DNA of 64,000 nt from Bacteroidales bacterium (GTDB lineage: Bacteria > Bacteroidota > Bacteroidia > Bacteroidales > Lentimicrobiaceae). Where the stretch lies: NCBI GenBank assembly GCA_016709025.1, contig JADJEQ010000046.1:1-64000 (forward strand), in the 5' to 3' direction. The position numbers and the translations under genes are program-made. Below the pieces are notes generated by a model. It was not told the DNA's origin. It ran no database searches and was given only the letters and a program-made list of their open reading frames with translations. Numbering within the stretch: the stretch's first letter is position 1; each line of letters begins with the position of its first letter. This document shows, in pieces, positions 7,908-18,350 of the stretch.

Positions 7908-10259
7908 CTAAAGCATTTTTTTAATCAACTGATAAAGGTCATTTTTCTGAAAAGGCTTTGAGAGGTAGTCATCGCAGCCAGCTTCAATGCATTCTTTTCG
8001 ATCAGCATCGCTGGCGTAGGCTGTAATGGCGGCAATCCTTATATCCGGGGCTATTTCCTTGATTCGTCGTGTAGTCTCGAAACCGTCCATTCCGGGCATT
8101 TTCATGTCCATCAGAATTAGATCAATGTGGTTTCCCTGTTCAATCAGATGAATTGCTTCCAGGCCATTGTTGGCGAGGAATAATTTGTAATCCTTCAGGC
8201 TGAGGATACGTCTGAGATAAATCATATTGATCTCCTCATCTTCTACAATAAGAATTACAGGCGGATCATTTTGCCTTATAGTTTCGGGCTGGTAAAATGA
8301 ACCATCTTTTTCATCCGGAGCTTCAATTACCGGCAGGCTGACCGTAATACTGGTGCCTGTCTCCGGAGAGGATTCAGCAACTACTATTCCTCCAAGCAGG
8401 TTAACGGCTTCATTAACAATAGATAACCCCAGTCCGTTGCTATTACTTACCCTGGCTGTGTAAACATCTTCCTGCACAAAGGGCTCAAAAATATATGGTA
8501 GTAAGTGTTGTGATATTCCGATGCCGCTATCTTTCACATTGAAGATCAGCGTATTGTTGTTTATTGAGCACGAAATGCTCACGTTTCCCTGGTTGGTGAA
8601 TTTAACCGCATTGCTGACCAGTTCATTAAAAATGCGTTTAATCAGTGACTGGTCGCTGATCACGCTTTTCCCGGCCAGCTGATCCAGCCCTTCTTTTATA
8701 AAACGAAGGTTTTTTCCCGTTGCCGGCAATTCGTGGTGTTGAATGATTTCCTTTATCAGAGTGTCAACCCTGAAATTTTCACTGGTTGCCGGGATATTGC
8801 CCGACATCATCATTGACAAATCCATTATATTGTCGATGATCCTGGTAAGCCTGTTGATGCTGTTGTTCAGAAATCCTATACATTCCTCATTTTCTTCCTT
8901 AGTATTATTCCCCGAACTGATCAGTTCTGCAAACCCGATGATGCCATTCAGCGGAGTGCGGATTTCATGAGAAATGTTTCCCATAAACGTTGTTTTCAAC
9001 CGATTGCTGGCTTCGGCTTTTTCCTTGGCTATCAACAACTCCTGTTCTGCCAGCTTCAATTCAGAAATGTCTGTTATTGTCCCGATATAGCCTTTTAACC
9101 TGCCATCTGCAATTTCAGGCACAGCATGACCTTGAACCCAAATAATACTTCCGTCGCTGCGCAGGAAACGGTATTCGGATACAACCGGCTTTCCTTTCTT
9201 AACTGCAGTGTTCCACTCCTTAACTCTCTCCTCTCTGTCGTCGGGATGAATGGCGGAAAGATATTTATAATCCATGGCATCCTGAAAGCTTAGCCCGGTG
9301 AGTGCAGTCCATTTAGGATTAACAAATGTGGTTGCACCACTGGCATTGGTCCGGAAAATTCCGACGGGAGAAACCCTGGTGAGCGTTTCAAAGAGTTGCT
9401 GGCTTTCCTGTAGTGCTTCTTCAGCCTGTTTTCGGTTGGTTATATCAGAGAAGATTGCCACCATTCTTCCTGGAACCGTCTGAAATGCCTTCACCTCAAA
9501 TACCCCGGAGAATTTTTGGTCTGAATAATATATCTGGTCGGTAACCCAGGTTTTATTGTTGAGGGCGGCATCGCGGTAGTGTTCAATTACACCGGTACCT
9601 TTGAGTGACGGGAATGCCTCTTCGATAGGCAGTCCCAGAAGATGTAAATGGTCAATGCCGAGAATCGTATTGGCGGCCTGGTTTGCTGAAGTAAAAATCA
9701 GCATATCCTGATCATTGAGCTGATAAAAATGCATTCCAAATGGTGCATTGTCAATCATCTGCCTGTAAAGGCTTTCAGTATGGGAGTTATCCTCTTCGGC
9801 TTTCCGGAAATTGGTAATATCCTGCCCACTGGTTCTGATTCCAAGTGAGATCCCCTCCTTGTTATAGATATGTTTCCAGGTAACCAACATCCTGAAAAGG
9901 GAATGATCTTTCCTGATACACTGAAACTCTACACTTGAATCGCAGTTTTCAAGGAGCGCTTCATGCAATACTTTTGACACTCGCTCCCTGTCGGCCTCTG
10001 CGACAAGTGATTCCACATAGTCCGGTAATGCAAGGATCTCAGCAGGGGAATAGCCGGTAAACTTAACCGATACCGGATTCGTCCATATTATTTTACCGTT
10101 GTTATCAAACCACGATTCCCAATTGGCAGTATAATTCGCAATGGCTTCCACCATTTCTTCCTGTTTAATTGCCAATTGTTCGGCGTCCCGCAGAGCTGTT
10201 ATACTATTCAGTTTGTCGGGAGGATTTTGCTGTTCATCCATAATATTTCTTCTGTTCAT
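7908..10259 (-). CDS. Hybrid PAS sensor histidine kinase with receiver domain
   Basis: 783 aa, no transmembrane segment, so cytoplasmic sensing. Three PAS regions (about 40-155, 165-280, 290-402), a HisKA domain with the phospho-acceptor H431 in NISHEIRTPLNGIIGF, a HATPase domain (NELVSNAVKFTNQG for the N box, VKDSGIGIS for G1, SNGLGLSIV for G2), then a receiver domain with acidic VEDEE, phospho-acceptor D718 in LILMDMKMPG and K768 in LSKPF. The receiver probably gives a His-Asp relay. No HPt protein or output regulator is next to it. It lies 195 bp downstream of another PAS kinase on the same strand and may share a stimulus with it. Confidence 0.93.
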   Translation of the reverse strand: MNRRNIMDEQQNPPDKLNSITALRDAEQLAIKQEEMVEAIANYTANWESWFDNNGKIIWTNPVSVKFTGYSPAEILALPDYVESLVAEADRERVSKVLHEALLENCDSSVEFQCIRKDHSLFRMLVTWKHIYNKEGISLGIRTSGQDITNFRKAEEDNSHTESLYRQMIDNAPFGMHFYQLNDQDMLIFTSANQAANTILGIDHLHLLGLPIEEAFPSLKGTGVIEHYRDAALNNKTWVTDQIYYSDQKFSGVFEVKAFQTVPGRMVAIFSDITNRKQAEEALQESQQLFETLTRVSPVGIFRTNASGATTFVNPKWTALTGLSFQDAMDYKYLSAIHPDDREERVKEWNTAVKKGKPVVSEYRFLRSDGSIIWVQGHAVPEIADGRLKGYIGTITDISELKLAEQELLIAKEKAEASNRLKTTFMGNISHEIRTPLNGIIGFAELISSGNNTKEENEECIGFLNNSINRLTRIIDNIMDLSMMMSGNIPATSENFRVDTLIKEIIQHHELPATGKNLRFIKEGLDQLAGKSVISDQSLIKRIFNELVSNAVKFTNQGNVSISCSINNNTLIFNVKDSGIGISQHLLPYIFEPFVQEDVYTARVSNSNGLGLSIVNEAVNLLGGIVVAESSPETGTSITVSLPVIEAPDEKDGSFYQPETIRQNDPPVILIVEDEEINMIYLRRILSLKDYKLFLANNGLEAIHLIEQGNHIDLILMDMKMPGMDGFETTRRIKEIAPDIRIAAITAYASDADRKECIEAGCDDYLSKPFQKNDLYQLIKKML

Positions 10260-10327
10260 TAGAACAAGCAGAGTTGCAGTTTGTTACCAATAAATATAAA
10301 TAATTGCCTTAGAAGTTGCCGTTTCGG

Positions 10328-10342
10328 GCAGTCCAGGACTGC
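10328..10342. promoter_or_regulatory. Small perfect dyad between the two kinases
   Basis: GCAGTCCAGGACTGC has perfect 7 bp arms and lies about 70 bp upstream of the hybrid kinase start. It could be an operator or a weak hairpin after the upstream kinase gene. Confidence 0.3.
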
Positions 10343-10454
10343 TGAAAATTCCTGTGTGCTCAAAGTTTTCAATCTTCGATATGTTTTTGTATGAAAAGGG
10401 AAAGCCGGAGTTTGCAGCATCGTATTACCAGATTGGTTGAGTTTTGGTTCTGCT

Positions 10455-12791
10455 TTAACGCTTTAATTTTACGATAAAGGTACTTCCTTTATCCGGTTCG
10501 CTTTCAACCCTTATGCTGCCCTTGTGTTTTTCAACAAATTCCTTGCAAAGCAGCAAACCCAATCCTGTGGTTAGTTCTCCCTCGGTACCGGTCCGGTTAT
10601 TGTGACCTGAAAGATCAAAAAGTGTGTTTTTCATTTTTTCATCCATTCCGATGCCGTTATCTTCGATGATAAGCTCAATGGTTGTATCGTCCGGTTCATT
10701 TGTCCTCACGGATATTCTACCGCCTTTTGGAGTAAACTTCACCGCATTTGATAGCAGATTCCTGACTATAGTCCCCAACATGTTTTCATCAGCACTTAAG
10801 CTCAGGTACTCAGGAACATCAGTATATAATTTAATGGACTTTTTACGAACCGATTCTGAAACAGTCAGCAGGTTTTCAGTAATCAGTTTTTTCAGAATTA
10901 AATGCGTGGGATTAAATGGTTTTATTCCACGCTTCACCATAGACCACTCAAGCAGGTTTTCAAGCAGGTGGTAAAGATTGTTTGCTGAGTTTTTCAGGTC
11001 AGTTGCTATCCTCTGAATTTCATCAAGTCGCATCGAATAAAGTTCCTCAGCCATGATTTCTGTCAGCCCCAAAAATGAATTGAAAGGACTTCGTAAATCA
11101 TGGGCGATGATCGAAAAGAATTTATCTTTTTCTGCATTTAGTTTCTCAAGTTCCCTGTTTTTATTTTTGATTTCAGATTCTGCCAGTTTGTAGCTGGTTA
11201 TGTCGTTAATCATAACAAGAAAATACAGGAATTCGTTGTACGAATCACGAACGATGCTTACCTGCGCTTTACCCCAGACAATCTCTTTGTTTTTGGTAAT
11301 ATACCGTTTTTCGGTATGGTAAATATCAATTTTTCGCTGCAACAGAAGACCAAGGTTATCCATATCCTTCGCCAGATGTTCGGGATGTGTAATTTCTTTA
11401 AAGGTCATTTCTTTGAGTTCGTCTTCGGAATAACCGAATGTATCCTGAAATACCTGGTTTGCGCTAACAAACCGGAAGTCCCCATTAAGCATGGCAATAG
11501 GCAGAGTCCCTTCGGCATAAACCTTTTTAAATTTTTCCTCATTTTCCCGAAGGGCCTTTTCAGCAAGGCTTTGTTCGGTTGTATCGATGGTGTAGCCAGC
11601 CAGATATTTGGGAACATCATCTATGATTACAGGAAATTTAATTGTAGAGTAAAGCCGGCCATTAAACGATTCCTCAACTTTTAGTATATTTCTCTCTCTC
11701 AGAACTTTGAGATCATCTTTTACCATATTCTCAGCCAGATCTGAAGGGAATAACTCAACCATGGTTTTCCCCAGAATCTCTTCTATAGGCTTGCCAAGCA
11801 GCGATTCATAGTTTCGGCTTAATTTAATCGGCCGGATGTTCACATCTTTAAAAAACACATATATCGGGCTGTTTTCCAGGAAGCGGGTGAATATTTCTTC
11901 ATTCTCCCTGAGGCTTTTACGTGCAGCTTTGTGTTCGGTATTATCGTAAGCATGAACAGTAACCCTGATCACAATTCCTTTCTCATTCAGAATGGGGTGG
12001 ATGAAATACCTGACTGACCGGCCCAGTATGATTGTTTCGCCAACAACCGGCTTACCTTCTTCAAAAACATTTTTTACAAACTTCCTGCGGGTATCAATTT
12101 CGTCCTGAGGTAAAAAATCGAAAATGCACCTTCCGGTCATTTCAGTAGGGCTTAACCCGCAGGAGGATGCAAGTGTCTGGTTACAGTCGATGACCATTCC
12201 ATCAACATCAATCAGGCATAAATAATTGGGAGATGATTCAATAATGGTTCTGACATTGGTTTCCCGAATTAACAGATCTCTTTCAGACTTTTTCCGACTT
12301 GTAATGTCTCTGACAATTGCGATTATTTCGTCGGGGCCACTGGGAACCATGCGGGCTTCGTATTCATTTGGCTCGCTGTTTTCACCCAAATGAAGATGGT
12401 ATTCAAATACTTGCATTTGCCTTGTCTTCAGGGTCTGCCGGGTTTTCTGCTCAACAAGGTCGGCAAATTCAACAGGGGTAATATCACGGTTGTTTTTACC
12501 TATTATGGATTCTGCCTGATAATATAAATCCTCCCTATTGGCCTTGTAATCCAGGTATACCCCACTGCTGTTCATCCTGAAAATAAGGTCGGGAACAGCT
12601 TTGATCAATGCCCTGGCTTGCTGTTCGCTTTTTTTGAGGGCTTCTTCTGCCTCTGAGTGTCTCTTTTTTTCCTCCTCAAGATTCTGCTTCAGTTCCTGTT
12701 CCAGAATCTTTAAATCTTCAATTTCTTTCAGAAGATCTTCCCTGCTGCGTTCTTTATCCATCATAACCTTTATTTTTAATTTGCGAAGCAA
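10455..12791 (-). CDS. Multi-PAS sensor histidine kinase
   Basis: 778 aa, soluble. An N-terminal coiled coil (about 15-60, rich in E, K and L) precedes four PAS domains (about 60-165, 175-290, 295-410, 415-535). HisKA has H564 in FFSIIAHDLRSPFNSFLG, and the HATPase domain shows RNLLSNAVKFTPKGG (N box), IEDNGIGMD (G1) and TTGLGLLLCKEF (G2). There is no receiver, so it should phosphorylate a response regulator encoded elsewhere or relay to the hybrid kinase downstream. The true start may be either adjacent Met at 12764/12761, which has AAAGG just upstream. The AHDLRSPF H box is of the class common in Bacteroidota. Confidence 0.92.
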   Translation of the reverse strand: MLRKLKIKVMMDKERSREDLLKEIEDLKILEQELKQNLEEEKKRHSEAEEALKKSEQQARALIKAVPDLIFRMNSSGVYLDYKANREDLYYQAESIIGKNNRDITPVEFADLVEQKTRQTLKTRQMQVFEYHLHLGENSEPNEYEARMVPSGPDEIIAIVRDITSRKKSERDLLIRETNVRTIIESSPNYLCLIDVDGMVIDCNQTLASSCGLSPTEMTGRCIFDFLPQDEIDTRRKFVKNVFEEGKPVVGETIILGRSVRYFIHPILNEKGIVIRVTVHAYDNTEHKAARKSLRENEEIFTRFLENSPIYVFFKDVNIRPIKLSRNYESLLGKPIEEILGKTMVELFPSDLAENMVKDDLKVLRERNILKVEESFNGRLYSTIKFPVIIDDVPKYLAGYTIDTTEQSLAEKALRENEEKFKKVYAEGTLPIAMLNGDFRFVSANQVFQDTFGYSEDELKEMTFKEITHPEHLAKDMDNLGLLLQRKIDIYHTEKRYITKNKEIVWGKAQVSIVRDSYNEFLYFLVMINDITSYKLAESEIKNKNRELEKLNAEKDKFFSIIAHDLRSPFNSFLGLTEIMAEELYSMRLDEIQRIATDLKNSANNLYHLLENLLEWSMVKRGIKPFNPTHLILKKLITENLLTVSESVRKKSIKLYTDVPEYLSLSADENMLGTIVRNLLSNAVKFTPKGGRISVRTNEPDDTTIELIIEDNGIGMDEKMKNTLFDLSGHNNRTGTEGELTTGLGLLLCKEFVEKHKGSIRVESEPDKGSTFIVKLKR

Positions 12792-12839
12792 TAAAAGGCT
12801 TGTTCAACGGGCTATATTCTGTGATAAATCAGATCATAT

Positions 12840-13355
12840 AAATGTGTGAGAGGTTAGGACTTTATCATTAGCTAATATATGGACTCATTTTCGTTTTTGC
12901 AAATCTGATATGAAGATTAATTCTATTCAATCCTTGCAGCTGTGTTTATTCAATAATTGATATGGGCAAGGGGTGACGAATGTAAGATTGAATAATGAAG
13001 GAGATTGATAATGGAGATTCGACATTCCATGCTCCATGCCCCTGCCCTGGCCTGCCAGGAAGGGAGGGAGGGACCCGGAGAGCTCCTCCATTTCAAAATC
13101 CATGCCCATCCCAAGCCAAGCCAAGGGTTCTGCCGCTGGGCGAGGACGATGATGGGGACGAGGGACGGGCATCCCGGCTCTGCTCCAGGCCACTTCTCCA
13201 CACTACATGCTCTGAGCCCTGCGCCCTGTGCCCTGTGCGCTGCCCTGAGCCCTGTGCCCTGTGCTCTGCGCTCTGCGCCCTGCGCCCTGCGCCCCATAGC
13301 ATTTTGCACGTTGGCTTTTTAACGCTGTTATCCCTGTTTGACCGATACTTTTACC
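12840..13355. repeat. Repeat-filled spacer with heptad arrays upstream of the Ehr-type operon
   Basis: Contains CATGCTCCATGCCCCTGCCC-type heptads (about 13025-13055), GGAAGGGAGGGAGGGA (about 13060) and GGGGACGAGGGACGGG (about 13155), related to the box of the composite repeat, then a long heptad array at about 13207-13297 (units AGCCCTG, CGCCCTG, TGCCCTG, TGCTCTG). Open frames over it on both strands are low-complexity artefacts. No gene seen. Confidence 0.75.
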
Positions 13356-13363
13356 TACCTTTG
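13356..13363 (+). promoter_or_regulatory. Promoter -7 box of the Ehr-type operon
   Basis: TACCTTTG matches TAnnTTTG exactly and ends 27 nt before the ATG at 13391. A TTTG at 13337-13340 is closer than usual for a -33 element (15 nt spacer). Confidence 0.55.
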
Positions 13364-13390
13364 CCGCTGATTTGAACTTTTAACCGACGA

Positions 13391-15391
13391 ATGATGGAAA
13401 TATCCGGATGGCTATCTTCTACATGGCTCGTCGCGATTGCAGCGATCGTGGCTATTCCGGTTCTGAAAGTCCGTCTGAAATCCTGGTTTGCTACTTTTGC
13501 CATTCTTGTAAGCAGCGTTATAACAGGTGCTTTTGCCATCATGGCAATAAAATCCAACGGACTTGAGACATATTTGTATGCAGGCCGGTTTTTTGGTGAA
13601 ATCCCTCTCCGCATCGATGGCCTTTCCGCCTGGTTTATCCTGATTGTGAACTTTACTTCACTCATGGGTGCTTTGTATGGCGTGGGCTATATGAAGAGTT
13701 ACCACGAGCAGCCCCGGAACCTCTCGTTTCACTGGAGCCTGTTTGTGATATTTCACCTTTCCATGGTATGGGTCTGTATGGTTCAGCATAGCCTGGCTTT
13801 TCTCATTTTTTGGGAATTCATGTCGTTGAGCTCGATGCTGCTGGTGATGTTTGAACACCAGAAAGCCGAAACCCTTAAAGCAGGTATCAATTACCTGATA
13901 CAGATGCACCTGGGAGTGGCTTTACTCACAGTGGCTTTTATCTGGGTATATGCCAGCCGGCAATCATTTGACTTCAGGGAGATTGCTTTTTTTTTCGACA
14001 ATAACCCCTCCTTGCTGCTCTTTTTTCTCTTCTTTGCCGGATTTGGGATTAAGGCAGGTTTCATTCCTTTCCACACCTGGCTTCCATACGCTCATCCGGC
14101 CGCACCTTCGCATGTATCGGGTGTTATGTCGGGCGTGATTGTGAAAATGGGAATCTATGGGATTCTCAGAGTAGTCAGTTACTTAAGTGCCGGAAGCTTA
14201 TTGCTGATAGGAGAAATTATTCTGACGGTATCGGTATTTTCAGCGCTCTATGGAATTTTAAACGCTTCGGTGCATCGCGATATTAAGAAAATGCTGGCCT
14301 TTTGCACCATCGAAAACATTGGCATTATTGGTATTGGCATCGGCATGGGAATGGTTGGCAAGTCAACAGGCAACCCTTACATCATGCTGGCCGGCTTTGG
14401 CGGTGCATTGTTGCATACATTGAACCATTCCCTTTTCAAATCAGTGCTCTTCTTTGCTGCCGGCAATATTTACAAAATGACTCATACCCGCAATATGGAA
14501 CATCTTGGCGGGCTGATCAGGCGTATGCCATTCACCGCAGTCGCTTTTCTGATCGGAGCCCTGGCCATCGGGGGATTGCCGCCTTTCAACGGGTTTGTTT
14601 CAGAATTCTTAATTTATTCAGGTCTCATTGAAGGCATAAAGAGTTCATCTCCTGAAATCAGTACCCTCATGATAATGAGTATTGCGGGATTAGCTATGGC
14701 CGGCGGACTTTCGCTCATTACCTTTACAAAAACCTTCGGGGTTGTATTTCTTGGGAATCCTCGCAGGCAAACAGCTCATGAGCCTTTGGAAGTCCCCGCT
14801 ATAATGCAGGCCCCGATGATACTAATTCTGGCCCTGATCGTTGCGATTGGGCTGGCTCCCGGGCTGCTACTCCGTCCCCTGATGGCGGCAATAGCTCCAC
14901 TGGGTCTTACGGGCGGCGTGTCGGAACCTGTAAATTCCACCTTTTCACTGCTTTCTTCAGTCGGATTCGCATCGGGATTTGTTGTTGTGTTGGTTGTTAT
15001 TCTGTTATTGCTGAAGAAATTCATTACCCGTGAAGCTCAGGTGGATGTTTCACCTACCTGGGGTTGCGGTTATATAGCGCCGGATGCCGGCATGCAATAC
15101 ACCGGAAAATCATTCTCCAAGAGCCTGGCCAAGCTGTTCAGCATGGTAGCCATTGAGGAAAAAAAATATAAGGAGATTTCCCCGGGAAATATTTTTCCGA
15201 AGAAACGAACCTACATAGCACGGTACAACGAATTCTTCGAAACCATGATTATCGACAAGGCTTTGCGTTGGATGCTGAGCTTCTTTAACCTGTTCCTTTT
15301 CATCCACAATGGCCGGATACAAACTTATATTCTCTACGGATTTTTCTTTATTTTACTGGTTCTTGCTGGATCTGTCCTAAATCTGTTTTAA
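13391..15391 (+). CDS. HyfB-like antiporter/proton-pumping membrane subunit 1
   Basis: 666 aa polytopic membrane protein of the NuoL/M/N-MrpA superfamily, closest in form to hydrogenase-4 subunit HyfB/HycC (about 610-670 aa). The conserved TM5 glutamate lies in LIFWEFMSLSSMLLV, the TM7 lysine in GFGIKAGFIPFHTWLPYAHP, and the TM8 segment is HVSGVMSGVIVKMGIYGILR. These form the half-channels for proton or sodium movement. The C-terminal TWGCGYIAPDAGMQYTG is a HyfB hallmark. It opens a seven-gene operon; the next gene, a paralogue, starts 2 bp after its stop. In the normal complex, redox chemistry in the peripheral arm drives ion pumping; here that arm is degenerate. Confidence 0.92.
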   Translation: MMEISGWLSSTWLVAIAAIVAIPVLKVRLKSWFATFAILVSSVITGAFAIMAIKSNGLETYLYAGRFFGEIPLRIDGLSAWFILIVNFTSLMGALYGVGYMKSYHEQPRNLSFHWSLFVIFHLSMVWVCMVQHSLAFLIFWEFMSLSSMLLVMFEHQKAETLKAGINYLIQMHLGVALLTVAFIWVYASRQSFDFREIAFFFDNNPSLLLFFLFFAGFGIKAGFIPFHTWLPYAHPAAPSHVSGVMSGVIVKMGIYGILRVVSYLSAGSLLLIGEIILTVSVFSALYGILNASVHRDIKKMLAFCTIENIGIIGIGIGMGMVGKSTGNPYIMLAGFGGALLHTLNHSLFKSVLFFAAGNIYKMTHTRNMEHLGGLIRRMPFTAVAFLIGALAIGGLPPFNGFVSEFLIYSGLIEGIKSSSPEISTLMIMSIAGLAMAGGLSLITFTKTFGVVFLGNPRRQTAHEPLEVPAIMQAPMILILALIVAIGLAPGLLLRPLMAAIAPLGLTGGVSEPVNSTFSLLSSVGFASGFVVVLVVILLLLKKFITREAQVDVSPTWGCGYIAPDAGMQYTGKSFSKSLAKLFSMVAIEEKKYKEISPGNIFPKKRTYIARYNEFFETMIIDKALRWMLSFFNLFLFIHNGRIQTYILYGFFFILLVLAGSVLNLF

Positions 15392-15393
15392 TC

Positions 15394-17415
15394 ATGCTGC
15401 CCTTTGTTTTGCTGATTTTCATTCCGTTGGTTGCTGCTTTTGCCCTGCTCTTTTCGGGTGAAAAGTACAAAGCACTGATTGCAGCAGGCGGCATGTTACT
15501 GAGCGCATCGGTTAGCTCCTTCCTCGCGCTTCAGGCTTTGCAGGGGAATGGGTTTGAATTTATCTACAATGGTGGTCAGGTCTTTGGGAATATCAGGCTG
15601 GCGGTGGATCCACTGGCTGCCTGGTTTATACTGCTAATGAATTTTACGGTACTCACAGCTGTATTTTATGGCCGGTCATACATGCAGGCCTATCATGGCA
15701 TGAAAACCAACCTGAACCTCCACTGGATCAGTTTTTTAATAAACCATTCGGCCATGCTTGGCATCTATATGGTTCAAAACAGCCTGGCTTTCCTGGTAGT
15801 TTGGGAGGTTATGGCGATTTCCGCTTTTCTGCTGGTTATTTTTGAGCACTGGAAAATCGAAACCCTGAAGGCCGGTATCAATTACCTGATACAATCCCAT
15901 GTCAGCATCGTATTTCTGATGATCGGATTTCTCTGGGTTGCAGGGACGAAGAATACCTACGACTTCAGTGCTGTTACGGCTTACAGCCGGCATGCTTCAC
16001 CTGCTGCCGGAATACTGCTTTTTATAATTTTTTTTATCGGATTTGGGATCAAGGCGGGCTTCGTTCCCTTTCACACCTGGCTGCCTTACGCACATCCGGC
16101 AGCTCCGGCCCATATTTCCGGAATGATGTCAGGGGTAATTATCAAAACCGGAATTTATGGTATAATGCGCGTAATATTACTTGAAAATACAAATTTCCTG
16201 ATAATTGGCACCATCGTGCTCGTGATTTCACTTTTTTCGGGACTATATGGGGTGATGCTGGCCATTGTACAACATAACCTGAAGCGGTTACTGGCTTACC
16301 ACAGCATCGAAAACATAGGAATCATCGGCATGGGCATTGGATTGGGTGCAATTGGTGTAGGCATCGGGAATCCTTTTCTCGCTTTTGCAGGATTTGCAGG
16401 AGGTTTATTGCACGTACTCAACCATTCCCTTTTCAAATCGTTGTTGTTTTACGGCTCTGGCAATATTTATCAGGCCATACATACATTAAACATCGATGGC
16501 ATGGGCGGATTGATAAAACAAATGCCACGCACCGCGATCTTGTTTTTAATTGCTGCCCTGGCCATCTGCGGATTGCCTCCGTTTAACGGATTTGTAAGTG
16601 AGTTCCTGATTTATCTGGGCCTTTTTGAGGCCATTCATACCGGACAGTTTGAGTTTACAGCCCTTATCATTCTGTCCACCCTGGGTCTGGTGTTGATCGG
16701 TGGCCTGGCCATTCTTTGTTTTACCAAAGCATTCGGAATTATCTTTCTGGGTGCGGCACGCATAGAATACAAGCATCATCCGGCAGAAGCGGAACCGGGT
16801 AAACTAATTCCAATGGTTGCAGTTGTTGCCTTGATTGCTGCTATTGGCCTGTTCCCTCAGTTTTTTATAGGATTTCTCCGTTTGCCGGTTCAGCAATTTA
16901 CAGGTGATGTGTTTGTGAGCGGAACACACCTGACAGTTAGTTCAACCATTCAGAATTTAACCTGGGCTACCTGGGGATTCATCCTGCTGGTCGCGGTCAT
17001 CTGGTTTGTCAGAAAACGGTTGACCGCATCTTCGTCAGTAGTTACCGGCCCCACATGGGGATGTGGCTACCAGACCAGTGATGCCCGGCTTCAGTATACC
17101 GCAAGTTCTTTCGTCAGGAACTATCGAAAACTGGTTGAACCCGTTCTTTCGATAAAAAAGCATAAATCTGTAATTACCGGCATTGTTCCTGAAAAGGGCC
17201 ATTCCTCAACCCATGTTTACGACCTGCTTGAAAGTGCACTGATAGACCATCCGATCCGGAGGATAAAAGCATTTATCGGCAAATTCAATTTTCTGCAGAA
17301 CGGGAGCGTTCAGTTCTACGTGTTGTATGGGGTCATTTTTATTTTTATCATCATCGCTTTCCCGCTTCTGGTTGATGCTGTGGTGTTTCTTTTTGAACTT
17401 GTAAAACAATTATAA
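15394..17415 (+). CDS. HyfB-like antiporter/proton-pumping membrane subunit 2
   Basis: 673 aa paralogue of the preceding gene, clearly a tandem duplication: LDGL/VDPL-AAWFILLMNFT, the TM5 glutamate in LVVWEVMAISAFLLVIFEH, FGIKAGFVPFHTWLPYAHPAAPAHISG, and the C-terminal TWGCGYQTSDARLQYT all align. E. coli Hyf has one HyfB plus a different HyfD at this place. Here the two HyfB-type copies probably occupy two neighbouring pump positions in the membrane arm. Proton-path residues are retained. Confidence 0.92.
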   Translation: MLPFVLLIFIPLVAAFALLFSGEKYKALIAAGGMLLSASVSSFLALQALQGNGFEFIYNGGQVFGNIRLAVDPLAAWFILLMNFTVLTAVFYGRSYMQAYHGMKTNLNLHWISFLINHSAMLGIYMVQNSLAFLVVWEVMAISAFLLVIFEHWKIETLKAGINYLIQSHVSIVFLMIGFLWVAGTKNTYDFSAVTAYSRHASPAAGILLFIIFFIGFGIKAGFVPFHTWLPYAHPAAPAHISGMMSGVIIKTGIYGIMRVILLENTNFLIIGTIVLVISLFSGLYGVMLAIVQHNLKRLLAYHSIENIGIIGMGIGLGAIGVGIGNPFLAFAGFAGGLLHVLNHSLFKSLLFYGSGNIYQAIHTLNIDGMGGLIKQMPRTAILFLIAALAICGLPPFNGFVSEFLIYLGLFEAIHTGQFEFTALIILSTLGLVLIGGLAILCFTKAFGIIFLGAARIEYKHHPAEAEPGKLIPMVAVVALIAAIGLFPQFFIGFLRLPVQQFTGDVFVSGTHLTVSSTIQNLTWATWGFILLVAVIWFVRKRLTASSSVVTGPTWGCGYQTSDARLQYTASSFVRNYRKLVEPVLSIKKHKSVITGIVPEKGHSSTHVYDLLESALIDHPIRRIKAFIGKFNFLQNGSVQFYVLYGVIFIFIIIAFPLLVDAVVFLFELVKQL

Positions 17416-17424
17416 TCAACAACT

Positions 17425-18333
17425 ATGTTAAGTCTGATACTGATTGTTACAGCCAGTTTCTTTTTTACGGGAATCATCATCCGTACAAAAAGCATTTTAT
17501 CGGGGCGCAAGGGACCGGGCATCTTTCAGCCAATGAAGGATATCCGGCGATTGTTGCGAAAAGGGAGTGTTTACAGCGAAACTTCAGGTTTTGTATTTAA
17601 GCTTGCTCCTACAGTCTATTTTGCTTCGGTAGTAATGGCCATGCTGTTTATCCCGTTCGGCAATCAGCCAGGACTTTTCTCATTTGAAGGTGATTTTGTT
17701 TTCTTTGCCTATGTCCTTGCACTGGGCAAGTTCTTCAGTATCATCGGCGCACTCGATACCGGGAGTAGCTTCGAAGGTATGGGTGCAAGCCGTGAAGCAC
17801 TGTATTCATTGCTGGCTGAGCCTGCTTTTTTTCTTTTAATGGGTTCTTTCGCATTGCTAACCGGCCAGACTTCATTTGCTGATATTTTCGGAACGCTTCA
17901 TTTCACTTCGCAGATTTCATATGCCATAGGTGCTCTTGCCTCACTTGTACTGCTGGCCATTGCCCTGATTGAAAACAGCCGCATGCCATTGGATGATCCC
18001 AAAACCCACCTCGAACTTACCATGGTGCACGAAGTGATGATCCTCGATAACAGTGGCTTTGACCTGGGAATGATTCTCCAGGCAACCAACCTTAAGTTTG
18101 CCATGTATGGCGCCCTTGTCGCCAATATGTTTCTTACCCGCGGCTATGAAATTTATTATTCCATTCCGATTTTTATCGGCGTTCAATTTTTGTTTGCTCT
18201 GATCATCGGAGTTCTCGAATCCTTCTGGGCGCGTTTCAGGATGAACCATAACCCGCAGTTTATCCTCATGATTACTTCTATTGCCCTGTTCATCTTTCTG
18301 GGTGTGTTGCTGATGCTGGGAAAAATTGTTTAA
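17425..18333 (+). CDS. HyfC/NuoH-like membrane subunit
   Basis: 302 aa, about eight TM segments; the NuoH-type subunit that docks the hydrophilic arm on the membrane. Signature segments: SGRKGPGIFQPMKDIRRLLRKGSVYSE (the complex I GP..Q...D..K loop), LGKFFSIIGALDTGSSFEGMGASREA and ENSRMPLDDPKTHLELTMVHEVM, which carries the acidic cluster of the E-channel. All these charged residues are intact. Starts 9 bp after the second HyfB-like gene. Confidence 0.92.
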   Translation: MLSLILIVTASFFFTGIIIRTKSILSGRKGPGIFQPMKDIRRLLRKGSVYSETSGFVFKLAPTVYFASVVMAMLFIPFGNQPGLFSFEGDFVFFAYVLALGKFFSIIGALDTGSSFEGMGASREALYSLLAEPAFFLLMGSFALLTGQTSFADIFGTLHFTSQISYAIGALASLVLLAIALIENSRMPLDDPKTHLELTMVHEVMILDNSGFDLGMILQATNLKFAMYGALVANMFLTRGYEIYYSIPIFIGVQFLFALIIGVLESFWARFRMNHNPQFILMITSIALFIFLGVLLMLGKIV

Positions 18334-18350
18334 CCTGAAAATTATCAATT

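Noticed and set aside
12927..13375. Open frames of 69-126 codons on both strands before the Ehr-type operon
   Set aside because: Low-complexity Cys/Pro/Ala-rich translations of the GCCCTG heptads; several frames are open at once, as expected of a repeat.
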